The position numbers and the translations under genes were made by a program. The notes beneath the pieces were generated by a model, which worked only from the letters and a program-made list of their open reading frames with translations, searched no databases and had not been told where the DNA came from. From the NCBI GenBank assembly GCA_030605705.1, contig JAUWHU010000603.1:1-6323 (forward strand): a DNA stretch of 6,323 nucleotides, written 5' to 3'. Source of the stretch: Thermoflexia bacterium. GTDB taxonomy: Bacteria > Chloroflexota > Anaerolineae > B4-G1 > SLSP01. Positions 1 to 5,372 of the stretch are shown in pieces. How positions within the stretch are numbered: the stretch's first letter is position 1; the number at the start of each line of letters is the position of its first letter.

Positions 1-175
1 CCATTTTGCGACCCCGCTCGTGCTCGTAGGTCCAGCCCAGATCACCGGGAGGGCCAATGTACACGAGGGCAACCTTGTAGACATCAGGTTCGGGAGTGGC
101 TTTCGGGCCACAGGCCGTGAGCAACAGGGCCAGGATCATCACCAAAGACATGCTTACCCAAATCTTGCTTTTCAT
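1..175 (-). CDS. BMP-family (PnrA/BmpA-like) substrate-binding lipoprotein, N-terminal fragment
   Basis: Only the first 58 codons are present; the gene leaves the window at its left edge. The ATG at 175-173 begins a typical lipoprotein signal: MKSK, a hydrophobic stretch (residues 5-20), then the lipobox LLTAC with the lipidated cysteine at residue 22, followed by a short Pro/Thr linker. The mature protein opens with VALVYIGPPGDLGW and TYEHERGRK, which matches the start of BMP/Med-family periplasmic-binding folds (first beta strand, then the Asp-x-Gly-Trp loop). Known members bind nucleosides or related ligands and feed an ABC importer; the ligand here cannot be told. A Shine-Dalgarno site lies 8 nt upstream and a separate promoter lies behind rnz, so it is probably its own transcription unit with transporter genes further left. 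The family call is from the N-terminus only. Confidence 0.8.
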   Translation of the reverse strand, partial: MKSKIWVSMSLVMILALLLTACGPKATPEPDVYKVALVYIGPPGDLGWTYEHERGRKM

Positions 176-183
176 AGGACACA

Positions 184-189
184 CTCCTT
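184..189 (-). promoter_or_regulatory. Shine-Dalgarno site of the BMP lipoprotein gene
   Basis: AAGGAG on the minus strand, 8 nt before the ATG at 175. It fixes this start, which also yields an intact lipoprotein signal peptide. Confidence 0.75.
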
Positions 190-276
190 CTTCTAAAGAA
201 TTTAACAAACAAAGTGTCAACTTCCAGATCGCACGTCTACGTTCCTGGGACACCTCCTTTCTCAATGGATAACAAC

Positions 277-294
277 TTGTCAGATGTCTGTCAA
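277..294. promoter_or_regulatory. 18-bp imperfect palindrome at the predicted start site (possible operator)
   Basis: TTGTCAGA-TG-TCTGTCAA: 7 of 8 arm positions are complementary. It sits immediately downstream of the TATAAT box, at roughly +3 to +20 of the predicted transcript, a common place for a repressor operator. TGTCA also recurs in direct orientation 11 bp apart (278-282 and 289-293), about one helical turn. No regulator gene is in the window, so the role is a guess. Confidence 0.35.
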
Positions 295-303
295 CTACCT
301 CTA

Positions 304-332
304 ATTATACAGAGAAGGCAAAAGTCTTGCAA
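304..332 (-). promoter_or_regulatory. Sigma-70-type promoter for the BMP lipoprotein gene
   Basis: On the minus strand TTGCAA (332-327, 4 of 6 to the -35 consensus) is followed after exactly 17 nt by a perfect TATAAT (309-304). The predicted start is near 297, giving a leader of about 120 nt. The promoter begins 6 bp after the rnz stop codon, so the lipoprotein gene need not depend on rnz transcription. Seen in sequence only; activity is inferred. Confidence 0.6.
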
Positions 333-337
333 GCCCC

Positions 338-1330
338 TCATTCCAACGTCGCCGGTCCGGCGGCCCCCCGGAGCGTCTCGTCGTCTTGGAGTTCCTGGTT
401 GAGCAATTCGATGCGCTCGCGGGTGATCCGGAGGTGATCAAAGTCACGCGCCACGAAGGTTTCGCGGAAGATCGCCCGCGCTTCCTCTAAAATTTCCCGA
501 ATCCGGTACCGTTGAGAAAGATGGTTGAGCATCAGGCGACGCGCGCCGGCCTCTCGCGCCAGCCACGCGGCCTTCGCCGCCGTCAGGTGCCCAAAGCGAC
601 GCGCCAGGTCCGCATCCCGCTCCAGGTAAGTCGCTTCGCAGACCAGCAAATCCACTCCCCGCACCGCCTCCACCAGATCGTCCACACGCACCACGTCGCC
701 GGTCAGTGCCAGCGAGATGCCTGGCCGTGCAGGCCCCAGCACCTCGTCGGGATGGATCACCCGCCCGCCGGCCAGCGTTACCGGCAAGCCATTGACCAGG
801 TCGCGGCGCACCGGCCCGGCGGGCACGCCCAACGCCGCAGCCTTATCCGCCAGGAAGGGCCGCCGGGGTTTCTCCCGGAAGAGATAGCCGTAACATCCCG
901 GCCCGCGATGCTGGACAGGGAAAGATCGCACTTCGAAAGTATCGCTTTCCATGAGAATGCCCGGGCGGATGGGGATAAAATCAATGGGGATGGGCGGGCG
1001 CGCGCCCCGCAGCACCACGCGAAAGAGCAGATCGTTCACCCGTTCCAGGGCGCGGCGGCCCCCGTAGATTTCCATCCGCTCCACGGCTTCCCAGCGAGCG
1101 AAGGTGGAGACCAGCCCCCCCAGCCCCAGGATATGATCCAGGTGCCCGTGGGTGAGCAGTACCCGCTGCAAGCGCCGAAAACCCAGGCCGCTGCGCAGAA
1201 TCTGGCGCTGGGTTCCCTCGCCGCAATCCACCAAAAACCGCTCGTCGCGGTACAAAACCACCTGGGAGGGTAGCCCGCGCTGAATAGAAGGCGCAGAAGC
1301 CGCCGTCCCCAAAAATACGATTTCGATCAT
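338..1330 (-). CDS. rnz: Ribonuclease Z (tRNA 3'-processing endonuclease)
   Basis: 330 residues, the usual size of short-form RNase Z, a zinc metallo-beta-lactamase-fold enzyme that cuts pre-tRNAs after the discriminator base. All metal ligands can be read: THGHLDH at 60-66 (His61, His63, Asp65, His66), His141 in VQHRGPGCYGY, Asp212 in LTGDV, and His270 in LNHLSQRY. The family residues Glu232 (VCEATY) and His248 (GHLT) are also present. Residues about 150-200 (EKPRRPF ... GVPAGP ... HPDEVLGP) correspond to the flexible tRNA-clamping arm. The frame stays open upstream to 1519, but those 63 codons come from a tandem repeat. The ATG at 1330 has GGAG 7 nt upstream and gives the canonical MIEIVFLGTAA start. 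It lies between the transpeptidase and lipoprotein genes with no functional link visible; no tRNA gene is nearby. Confidence 0.95.
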   Translation of the reverse strand: MIEIVFLGTAASAPSIQRGLPSQVVLYRDERFLVDCGEGTQRQILRSGLGFRRLQRVLLTHGHLDHILGLGGLVSTFARWEAVERMEIYGGRRALERVNDLLFRVVLRGARPPIPIDFIPIRPGILMESDTFEVRSFPVQHRGPGCYGYLFREKPRRPFLADKAAALGVPAGPVRRDLVNGLPVTLAGGRVIHPDEVLGPARPGISLALTGDVVRVDDLVEAVRGVDLLVCEATYLERDADLARRFGHLTAAKAAWLAREAGARRLMLNHLSQRYRIREILEEARAIFRETFVARDFDHLRITRERIELLNQELQDDETLRGAAGPATLE

Positions 1331-1337
1331 GCAGTAA

Positions 1338-1341
1338 CTCC
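1338..1341 (-). promoter_or_regulatory. Ribosome-binding site of rnz
   Basis: GGAG 7 nt upstream of the ATG at 1330. It is shorter than the sites of the secreted-protein genes, but it supports this start over the upstream in-frame ATG at 1519, which lies in front of repeat DNA. Confidence 0.55.
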
Positions 1342-1356
1342 GGTGATGTAGGGATG

Positions 1357-1399
1357 GGGGGAAATTCCCCCGTGATTCAATTATATTCACCTGTGGGGG
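1357..1399. other. Overlapping G5/C5 inverted repeats in the rnz leader
   Basis: A C5 tract (1367-1371) can pair with G5 at 1357-1361, forming GGGGGAA/TTCCCCC arms around a single base. It can instead pair with G5 at 1395-1399, with an inner GTGA/TCAC stem (1372-1375 with 1387-1390). The two pairings exclude each other. No T-run follows on the minus strand, so neither is a standard terminator. If transcription starts from the adjacent promoter, only the first hairpin is in the rnz mRNA; readthrough RNA from the transpeptidase gene would contain both. Confidence 0.35.
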
Positions 1400-1406
1400 T
1401 TGACAA
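1380..1406 (-). promoter_or_regulatory. Candidate sigma-70-type promoter for rnz
   Basis: On the minus strand TTGTCA (1406-1401, 5 of 6) precedes a perfect TATAAT (1385-1380), but the spacer is only 15 nt, shorter than the usual 17. The predicted start near 1373 gives a leader of about 43 nt to the rnz ATG. Confidence 0.4.
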
Positions 1407-1422
1407 ACTTGGCGGGGGGAAA

Positions 1423-1510
1423 GCGAGAAGGCGAGAAAGCGAGAAGGCGAAAAAGCGAGAAAGCGAGAAGGCGAGAAAGCGAGAAAGCGAAAAGGCGAAT
1501 CAGCGAGAGA
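1423..1510. repeat. Tandem array of eleven 8-bp units (GCGAGAAR)
   Basis: Eleven contiguous octamers read on the plus strand. Six match GCGAGAAA or GCGAGAAG in the first seven units, with variants GCGAAAAA, GCGAAAAG, GCGAATCA and GCGAGAGA; degeneracy is greatest at the high-coordinate end. The array is open in frame with rnz on the minus strand and would encode FLAFSPSR-type octapeptides, but there is no ribosome site for such an extension. The plus-strand frame (RESEKAKK-type) is equally an artefact. It is intergenic simple-sequence DNA prone to slippage; a function is not evident. Confidence 0.9.
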
Positions 1511-1516
1511 GCATTG

Positions 1517-1572
1517 CAACTTTCAACTTTCAACTTTCAACTTGTAACTTTCAACTCTTAACTCGCAACTCT
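1517..1572. repeat. Tandem array of eight 7-bp units (CAACTTT)
   Basis: Eight contiguous heptamers: CAACTTT three times, then CAACTTG, TAACTTT, CAACTCT, TAACTCG and CAACTCT. The last base of the array is the first plus-strand base of the transpeptidase stop codon (tta at 1572-1574). Only 6 bp (GCATTG) separate it from the octamer array. It is free of G on most of the plus strand and unlike the GC-rich flanking genes. Confidence 0.9.
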
Positions 1573-2564
1573 TAATAATGCGTGACCACTTTGGCGCCGA
1601 GCGGCGCCCAATTGTACAGCCACTGCGCGTCGGGGGTGCGCATGTTCACACAACCGTGGCTCATGGGAACGCCGAAGTTGTTGTGCCAGTAAGTCCCGTG
1701 GATGCCGTAGCCCCGGTAGAAATACATCGTGTAGGGGACGTTGGGTAAATTGTAGCCGGGGCCGCTCATCCGCGTGGAGACGTACTTGACGTAGACAGCA
1801 TACGTCCCCACCACCGTCGGATACCAGCGGGTGCCGGTGGAGACCAGCACCGAAAAGACCGGCGTTCGCTCCTCGTAGGCCGTCAACGTCTGCGTGGAGA
1901 GATTCACGTCAATCCATTTCTCGCCGTAGCCGACGGGGGCGGGAGCCGGGGCCGGTTGCGCCGGCGGCGGATTGGGGTTACCGCCGGGAATGGTAAGCCG
2001 CTGGCCCACGTAGATGGTGTTGGAACTCAAGCCGTTAGTCGCGCGCAACGCTGCCGCCGTAGTCCCATGACGCAGGCCGATGCGGAACAGGTTGTCGCCC
2101 GGCTGCACGACGTAAGTGCCGCCATCCGTGGGAGCGTCAGGCGGAGTCGGAGCGGCAGCGGAACCGGGGATGGTGAGCCGTTGGCCCGCGTAGACCCACG
2201 AATTCCAGTAAAGTCCGTTCGCCTCAGCCAAATCGCTCGCCAGGATGCCGTGGCGCAGGGCGATCTCCAAAAGCGTATCCCCCGCCTGAACCACGTACAC
2301 ATTCTCTGCGGCGGGCGGAGCCGGAGCGGCAGCGGACCCGGGGATGGTGAGCCGTTGCCCCACGTAGAGCCACGCCTGGCGGGACAGGTCGTTAGGCGCG
2401 GACGAGGGGGCGACCTCGAGCACGGCGGGGGCGGCGGCCAATGGCGCGGCCCGGGCCGGTTGCAGCGCGGCGGAATCGCTTTGCGCCAGCAACGTGAGCA
2501 GGGCTAACAAGATAACCGTCGCCAACAAAACAGTTCCCAGGGATACCAACATCTTCCGGTTCAT
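1572..2564 (-). CDS. Secreted L,D-transpeptidase (YkuD domain) with LysM repeats
   Basis: 330 residues. An export signal or membrane anchor (hydrophobic 6-27) is followed by an Ala/Pro linker. Next come half a LysM repeat (61-76, WLYVGQRLTIPG), two full LysM peptidoglycan-binding repeats (about 89-133 and 150-193, each with YVVQ.GD near its start and QRLTIP at its end), a Pro-rich linker (195-210) and a C-terminal YkuD catalytic domain (about 215-330). The catalytic signature is intact: His289-Gly290, then SHGCVN with nucleophile Cys305. The family joins peptide stems by 3-3 cross-links, or attaches proteins to the wall, outside the membrane. The ATG at 2564 has a perfect SD 7 nt upstream. 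The frame is open further upstream, but only as an out-of-frame shadow of the preceding gene. Its first 60 codons resemble the neighbouring IPT/BNR gene, so it looks chimeric. A 53-bp gap suggests cotranscription with that gene. Confidence 0.93.
   Translation of the reverse strand: MNRKMLVSLGTVLLATVILLALLTLLAQSDSAALQPARAAPLAAAPAVLEVAPSSAPNDLSRQAWLYVGQRLTIPGSAAAPAPPAAENVYVVQAGDTLLEIALRHGILASDLAEANGLYWNSWVYAGQRLTIPGSAAAPTPPDAPTDGGTYVVQPGDNLFRIGLRHGTTAAALRATNGLSSNTIYVGQRLTIPGGNPNPPPAQPAPAPAPVGYGEKWIDVNLSTQTLTAYEERTPVFSVLVSTGTRWYPTVVGTYAVYVKYVSTRMSGPGYNLPNVPYTMYFYRGYGIHGTYWHNNFGVPMSHGCVNMRTPDAQWLYNWAPLGAKVVTHY
2337..2384 (-). other. Half LysM repeat at the chimeric junction of the transpeptidase gene
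   Basis: Residues 61-76 (SRQAWLYVGQRLTIPG) match the C-terminal half of the first full LysM (WNSWVYAGQRLTIPG), and the following spacer SAAAPAPP matches SAAAPTPP. The N-terminal half of this LysM (the YVVQ.GDTL part) is absent; in its place is sequence like the start of the IPT domain of the next gene, ending at NDL (2385). Confidence 0.75.
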
Positions 2565-2596
2565 GGTGTTTCCTCCTTTTCGGTGCAGGTCGCTTA
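2385..2596 (-). repeat. 5' module shared with the upstream gene, copy 1
   Basis: This stretch runs from the leader motif TAAGCG ... TGCACCG through the SD, start codon, signal peptide and linker to PSSAPNDL, and resembles 4922-5129. The leaders match at about 30 of 37 positions with one gap. The last 54 aligned coding bases match at 40 positions (codons for LAAP.V.EV.PSSAPNDL, with one extra codon in this copy). The signal peptides between them are similar in character but diverged in sequence. Confidence 0.7.
2572..2578 (-). promoter_or_regulatory. Shine-Dalgarno site of the L,D-transpeptidase gene
   Basis: AAGGAGG, 7 nt before the ATG at 2564. It decides this start over in-frame codons further upstream. 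The same site at the same distance stands before the 826-residue gene. Confidence 0.85.
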
Positions 2597-2617
2597 CCCG
2601 TTCCAAGCTAACCATTG

Positions 2618-5098
2618 TTACGGGCCATATCCTTTGAGTATCAGCGGCAGATACACCCGTGTGATCCGCGTCGTATAGCGGTACACGCCGGCGTTGACTA
2701 GGGTGCCATCGCCGTTCGCCTGGCTCCATGCCTGCGCCGCGCCGCCCTCCACATACCCGCCGGTGGTGCCGGCGTACAGGATCACGCGGTCGGTGGCCGT
2801 CACCGCGGCCAGCGAGTACACGGGGACATGCCCTAGCTCGCCGGCGGCCCGCTGCCACGATTGCGCACCGTCCGTTGAGTGGTATAACCCTGGTCCCTCT
2901 GGCCCTCCCCCTGCAGCAATATAGAACACTGGCGGGCTACCGGGCACGAAGAGAATCTGCGCGCCGTTCCAACTTGTGAGCGAAGAGCCTGCATGTGCCC
3001 ACGAAGCGCCGCCGTCGTTCGAAACAAAGAGACCTTCCCATGGCCCAGTCCAGGCGAACACGCGATGGGTTCCCGGCTCCACCTCGACGTCAAAGGCATA
3101 ACTTACCTCTCCTACGCCGATGGGTTGCCAGGTTTCTCCACCATCGGTGCTCTTGAGCAGGCCGCCCCCCTTGCCCATCTCACCCGTGGCTGCGTACACT
3201 ACCGTCGGGCTTGTCGGATCGTAGGCCAGGTCGTTGACCTGGCTGATCTCTTGGCCAAGATCAATACGATACCAGTCCTCACCATAGTTGGTGCTGCGGT
3301 AGATGCTCCCGTGCGCATTGACGCAGCTACTCGTCCAACCAGAGTGCCTGACTCCTGCCAAAAGAGTGCCTGGTTGTTCGGGAACTGGGGACAATTCATT
3401 AACCCATAGGCCGCAATCGGCATATTCGACGGGCTTTGTTATCTGAGCAAACGTGGGCCAGGTTTGACCATTATTCTCGCTGATATAGACTCCCTCCGCG
3501 GCGCCTGCGTAGATGCGCGTTGGCGTGGTCGGATCAAGGAGAATGCTGACCACGCCGGAAATAGGCAAACGTTCCCAAATAGCGCCGCCTTGTGCGCCTC
3601 GATAGACTTTGCCCAGGCTCAAGGCGTACACGATATCCGGCTGATCCGGGACGATTTGCATTTGTTCTGGAACGATGGCCGTCAGGCCTTGCTTGACGAC
3701 CCGCCAGGTCGCGCCACCATCCGTCGTTTTATATACACCTTCTCCCCAACCGCCCTCTGCAATGTAGATAATGTCAGAGTCTGTTGGGTGCAAGGCAAAA
3801 CTGTGTATCCATCCTTCGGGACCAAAAGAGTACCAAGTGTCCCCACCATCAGACGTTTTGTAACCAACTCCCCAGTTAGGCAGGAATACTGTCCCCGAAA
3901 AGGTTTCGCCCCAGGCCTCAGGAGCGAAGGTAATATTGGCGCTACACCATTCGTCTCCCGATTGGCCGATGGATGTCCATGCGGTTAGATCTGGATTGAC
4001 GCTCTTGAAGAGGCCGCAAGGATCGCCCAACCAGTTACCCGCGGCGACCCACACTTCGTGTGCCCCAAAGGGATTGACTTTCAGGCCGTGAACGTAAGAT
4101 ACCGGCCTGGAAGCGAAGGTCCATGATGTGCCACCGTTGTGGGAAATAAAGACATTACCGCTGGCTGTGCCCAGGTACATCGTCAGCGGATCGGTGGGAT
4201 GGAAAGCCAGGGCAGTTGCCTGTGTGTCGGTGAGTCCTTCCACAGCGGGAAGCCACGTCTCGCCGTGGTTCGTTGACATGATTAGGCCACTGGAGCCACC
4301 GTCGGCGCCACAGGCAGCCACGTATACAGTTCCCAACATGGTGTGGATCTGATAGCGCACCCAGCAGTCACGACCTGAGGTTTGAGTAATGGGAAAGTTG
4401 GTAGTCAGCGGGATCCAGGTGTCGCCGTCGTCGTCTGAACGCCAAAGGAACTCGTCCGCATGATGAGACCCGCCTTGTATGTAGAGCCGGTCAGGTGAGA
4501 GAGGATCAACTGCCAAATGGTGCGCAGAACGGGCAAGTTTGAAATCCCAGTTCTCGGCGCCGTCACGGCTGCGGAATAGACCTACACCAGCGTCAGCGTA
4601 GAGCGTCGTCGGTGTGACGGGGTTGACGACAAGATGGCTGATTGAGCCACCATACAGTTCACCCGCGTTCCACACGCCGATGCCCTGGGTGACGGTGACG
4701 GCGTCTGACAGGTTGCCCGATTCCCCGTCAGGGTTGACGACGGTCAGCGTGTACACGCCAGAGTCCAGCCCCCACGGCACGGTCGCCGTCAGCGTGGTGG
4801 TACTTACCCAGCCCACGTCGTCCAGCGCGGTGTTGCCCAGATAGGCCATGGGCTGAGTGATGACCAGCGTGCCGGATAGCCCGGCGCTAAAGCCGGTGCC
4901 GGTGATGACGATAGGCGTGTCCAGGTCGTTGGGAGCGGACGATGGATCAACCTCGGTGACTGTCGGAGCGGCCAGCAGCGCAGCCCACGCCGATTTGGAA
5001 ACATCAGAACTGGCGCTCCCCATTATGCAGAGCAGGACGAGTAGCGCAGCCGTTGCGGTCAGAACGGCTGTCACAGTTGCAAACAGTCGCTTTTTCAT
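2618..5098 (-). CDS. Secreted IPT/TIG and BNR-repeat beta-propeller protein
   Basis: 826 residues. A signal peptide (1 to about 44) is followed by an IPT/TIG immunoglobulin-like domain (about 45-137; PSSAPNDLDTPIVITGTGF then LTVVNPDGES). Then comes a long array of BNR/sortilin-type propeller blades to residue about 800. At least eleven Asp-boxes (S/T-x-D/N-x-G-x-x-W) are readable, ending at Trp184, 228, 282, 326, 422, 465, 547, 609, 657, 700 and 748. About 14 repeats of roughly 48 residues would fit two seven-bladed propellers. No catalytic residues of sialidases or xyloglucanases are recognised, so a binding or structural surface role is as likely as hydrolysis. It ends in RVYLPLILKGYGP (814-826), a probable C-terminal surface signature. 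The ATG at 5098 has a perfect SD 7 nt upstream; an in-frame ATG 22 codons earlier lacks one and would bury the signal peptide. Confidence 0.9.
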   Translation of the reverse strand: MKKRLFATVTAVLTATAALLVLLCIMGSASSDVSKSAWAALLAAPTVTEVDPSSAPNDLDTPIVITGTGFSAGLSGTLVITQPMAYLGNTALDDVGWVSTTTLTATVPWGLDSGVYTLTVVNPDGESGNLSDAVTVTQGIGVWNAGELYGGSISHLVVNPVTPTTLYADAGVGLFRSRDGAENWDFKLARSAHHLAVDPLSPDRLYIQGGSHHADEFLWRSDDDGDTWIPLTTNFPITQTSGRDCWVRYQIHTMLGTVYVAACGADGGSSGLIMSTNHGETWLPAVEGLTDTQATALAFHPTDPLTMYLGTASGNVFISHNGGTSWTFASRPVSYVHGLKVNPFGAHEVWVAAGNWLGDPCGLFKSVNPDLTAWTSIGQSGDEWCSANITFAPEAWGETFSGTVFLPNWGVGYKTSDGGDTWYSFGPEGWIHSFALHPTDSDIIYIAEGGWGEGVYKTTDGGATWRVVKQGLTAIVPEQMQIVPDQPDIVYALSLGKVYRGAQGGAIWERLPISGVVSILLDPTTPTRIYAGAAEGVYISENNGQTWPTFAQITKPVEYADCGLWVNELSPVPEQPGTLLAGVRHSGWTSSCVNAHGSIYRSTNYGEDWYRIDLGQEISQVNDLAYDPTSPTVVYAATGEMGKGGGLLKSTDGGETWQPIGVGEVSYAFDVEVEPGTHRVFAWTGPWEGLFVSNDGGASWAHAGSSLTSWNGAQILFVPGSPPVFYIAAGGGPEGPGLYHSTDGAQSWQRAAGELGHVPVYSLAAVTATDRVILYAGTTGGYVEGGAAQAWSQANGDGTLVNAGVYRYTTRITRVYLPLILKGYGP

Positions 5099-5129
5099 TG
5101 TGCTTCCTCCTTCCGGTGCATGGCGCTTA
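4922..5129 (-). repeat. 5' module shared with the transpeptidase gene, copy 2
   Basis: Counterpart of 2385-2596. Leader, SD, signal peptide and the coding sequence up to PSSAPNDL correspond. Here the sequence continues into a complete IPT domain (DTPIVITGTGF), whereas the other copy switches to a half LysM. This copy therefore looks like the intact arrangement. No convincing promoter was found between this module and the repeat array upstream. Confidence 0.7.
5106..5112 (-). promoter_or_regulatory. Shine-Dalgarno site of the IPT/BNR gene
   Basis: AAGGAGG, 7 nt before the ATG at 5098. It is part of a leader block nearly identical to that of the transpeptidase gene, and it decides this start over the ATG at 5164. 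Confidence 0.85.
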
Positions 5130-5212
5130 ACAGCACCCAATCTGTTTATTCCTCTCGAATCCATCTATTCTTGTTGCCTCACTTGCGGCTCGGCGTCCCC
5201 GCCGTGGCAGGA

Positions 5213-5222
5213 ATTGCGCAAT
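5213..5222. other. 10-bp perfect palindrome ATTGCGCAAT
   Basis: A perfect self-complementary decamer at the gene-proximal edge of the 22-bp array, about 115 bp upstream of the IPT/BNR start codon. It could be a binding site; nothing else supports that. A small CGGCG-tccc-CGCCG hairpin (5191-5204) lies next to it. Confidence 0.3.
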
Positions 5223-5372
5223 GCTCAGTAGGACCCGATCTGATTCCTTACGGGGATTGATCCGATTCCTCACTGGAATCGTTTTGGCTCCTCACTGGAA
5301 ACGAAATCTTCCTTACTGGAATCAAACCCGTTCCTTATAGGAACCAAACCTGTCCTCACTAGATCACGATTG
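5221..5372. repeat. Array of seven 21-22-bp repeats, some of them small inverted repeats
   Basis: Plus-strand units centre on TTCCTYACTGGAAYC followed by a less conserved tail (CAAACC, CGAAATC and similar). The invariant CC falls at 5246, 5268, 5290, 5311, 5333 and 5354, that is, spacings of 22, 22, 21, 22 and 21 bp; a more decayed seventh unit lies at 5221-5241. Two units are perfect inverted repeats: GATTCC-TCACT-GGAATC (5264-5280) and GTTCC-TTATA-GGAAC (5330-5344). Others keep only TCC/GGA. The period is about two helical turns, so every unit presents the same DNA face. Units are adjacent with no unique spacers, so this is not a CRISPR array. It lies downstream of one BNR gene and 120-270 bp upstream of the next. 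Confidence 0.8.

Larger units (their letters stand above)
182..296 (-). repeat. Degenerate tandem duplication in the lipoprotein leader
   Basis: Read on the minus strand, two blocks share the same order of elements. Copy A (296 to about 248) has AGTTGACA, then AAGGAGGTGTCC. Copy B (222 to about 178) has AGTTGACA, then AAGGAGTGTGTCC, which is the real ribosome-binding site. The block starts are 74 bp apart, with 26-30 nt between the two elements. Middle portions align only loosely (GTTGTTA against TTTGTTA, then GAGAAAGGAG against GAAGAAGGAG). Copy A has no credible start codon at a proper distance. An old duplication is the simplest reading, but chance similarity of SD-like sequence cannot be excluded. 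Confidence 0.4.

Noticed and set aside
199..220. Second promoter using TTGACA at 220-215
   Set aside because: The -35 is perfect, but 17 nt downstream only TTTAGA (3 of 6) is found, and transcripts would start almost on the ribosome-binding site.
512..1273. A 253-codon plus-strand open frame opposite rnz
   Set aside because: It lies wholly antisense to a clearly conserved rnz and its translation is low-complexity Arg/Gln/His/Pro-rich sequence typical of the complement of a GC-rich gene.
1331..1519. N-terminal extension of RNase Z to the ATG at 1519
   Set aside because: The 63 extra residues are the translation of the octamer array and its flank (FLAFSPSR repeats), there is no ribosome site, and the canonical family start is at 1330.
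2565..2858. Upstream extension of the transpeptidase frame
   Set aside because: These codons overlap the 3' end of the IPT/BNR gene in another frame and are Arg-rich shadow sequence; the SD at 2572-2578 and the signal peptide fix the start at 2564.
3464..3988. A 174-codon plus-strand frame, and other plus-strand frames within 2694-5231
   Set aside because: They are antisense to a continuous repeat protein with readable Asp-boxes throughout and show no recognisable domains.
5130..5212. Sigma-70 promoter directly upstream of the IPT/BNR gene
   Set aside because: AT-rich hexamers such as AATAAA and GAATAG are present on the minus strand, but none has a credible -35 at 16-18 nt.
5221..5372. CRISPR array
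   Set aside because: The units are 21-22 bp, directly adjacent and degenerate, with no unique spacers of 30 bp or so, and there is no cas gene.
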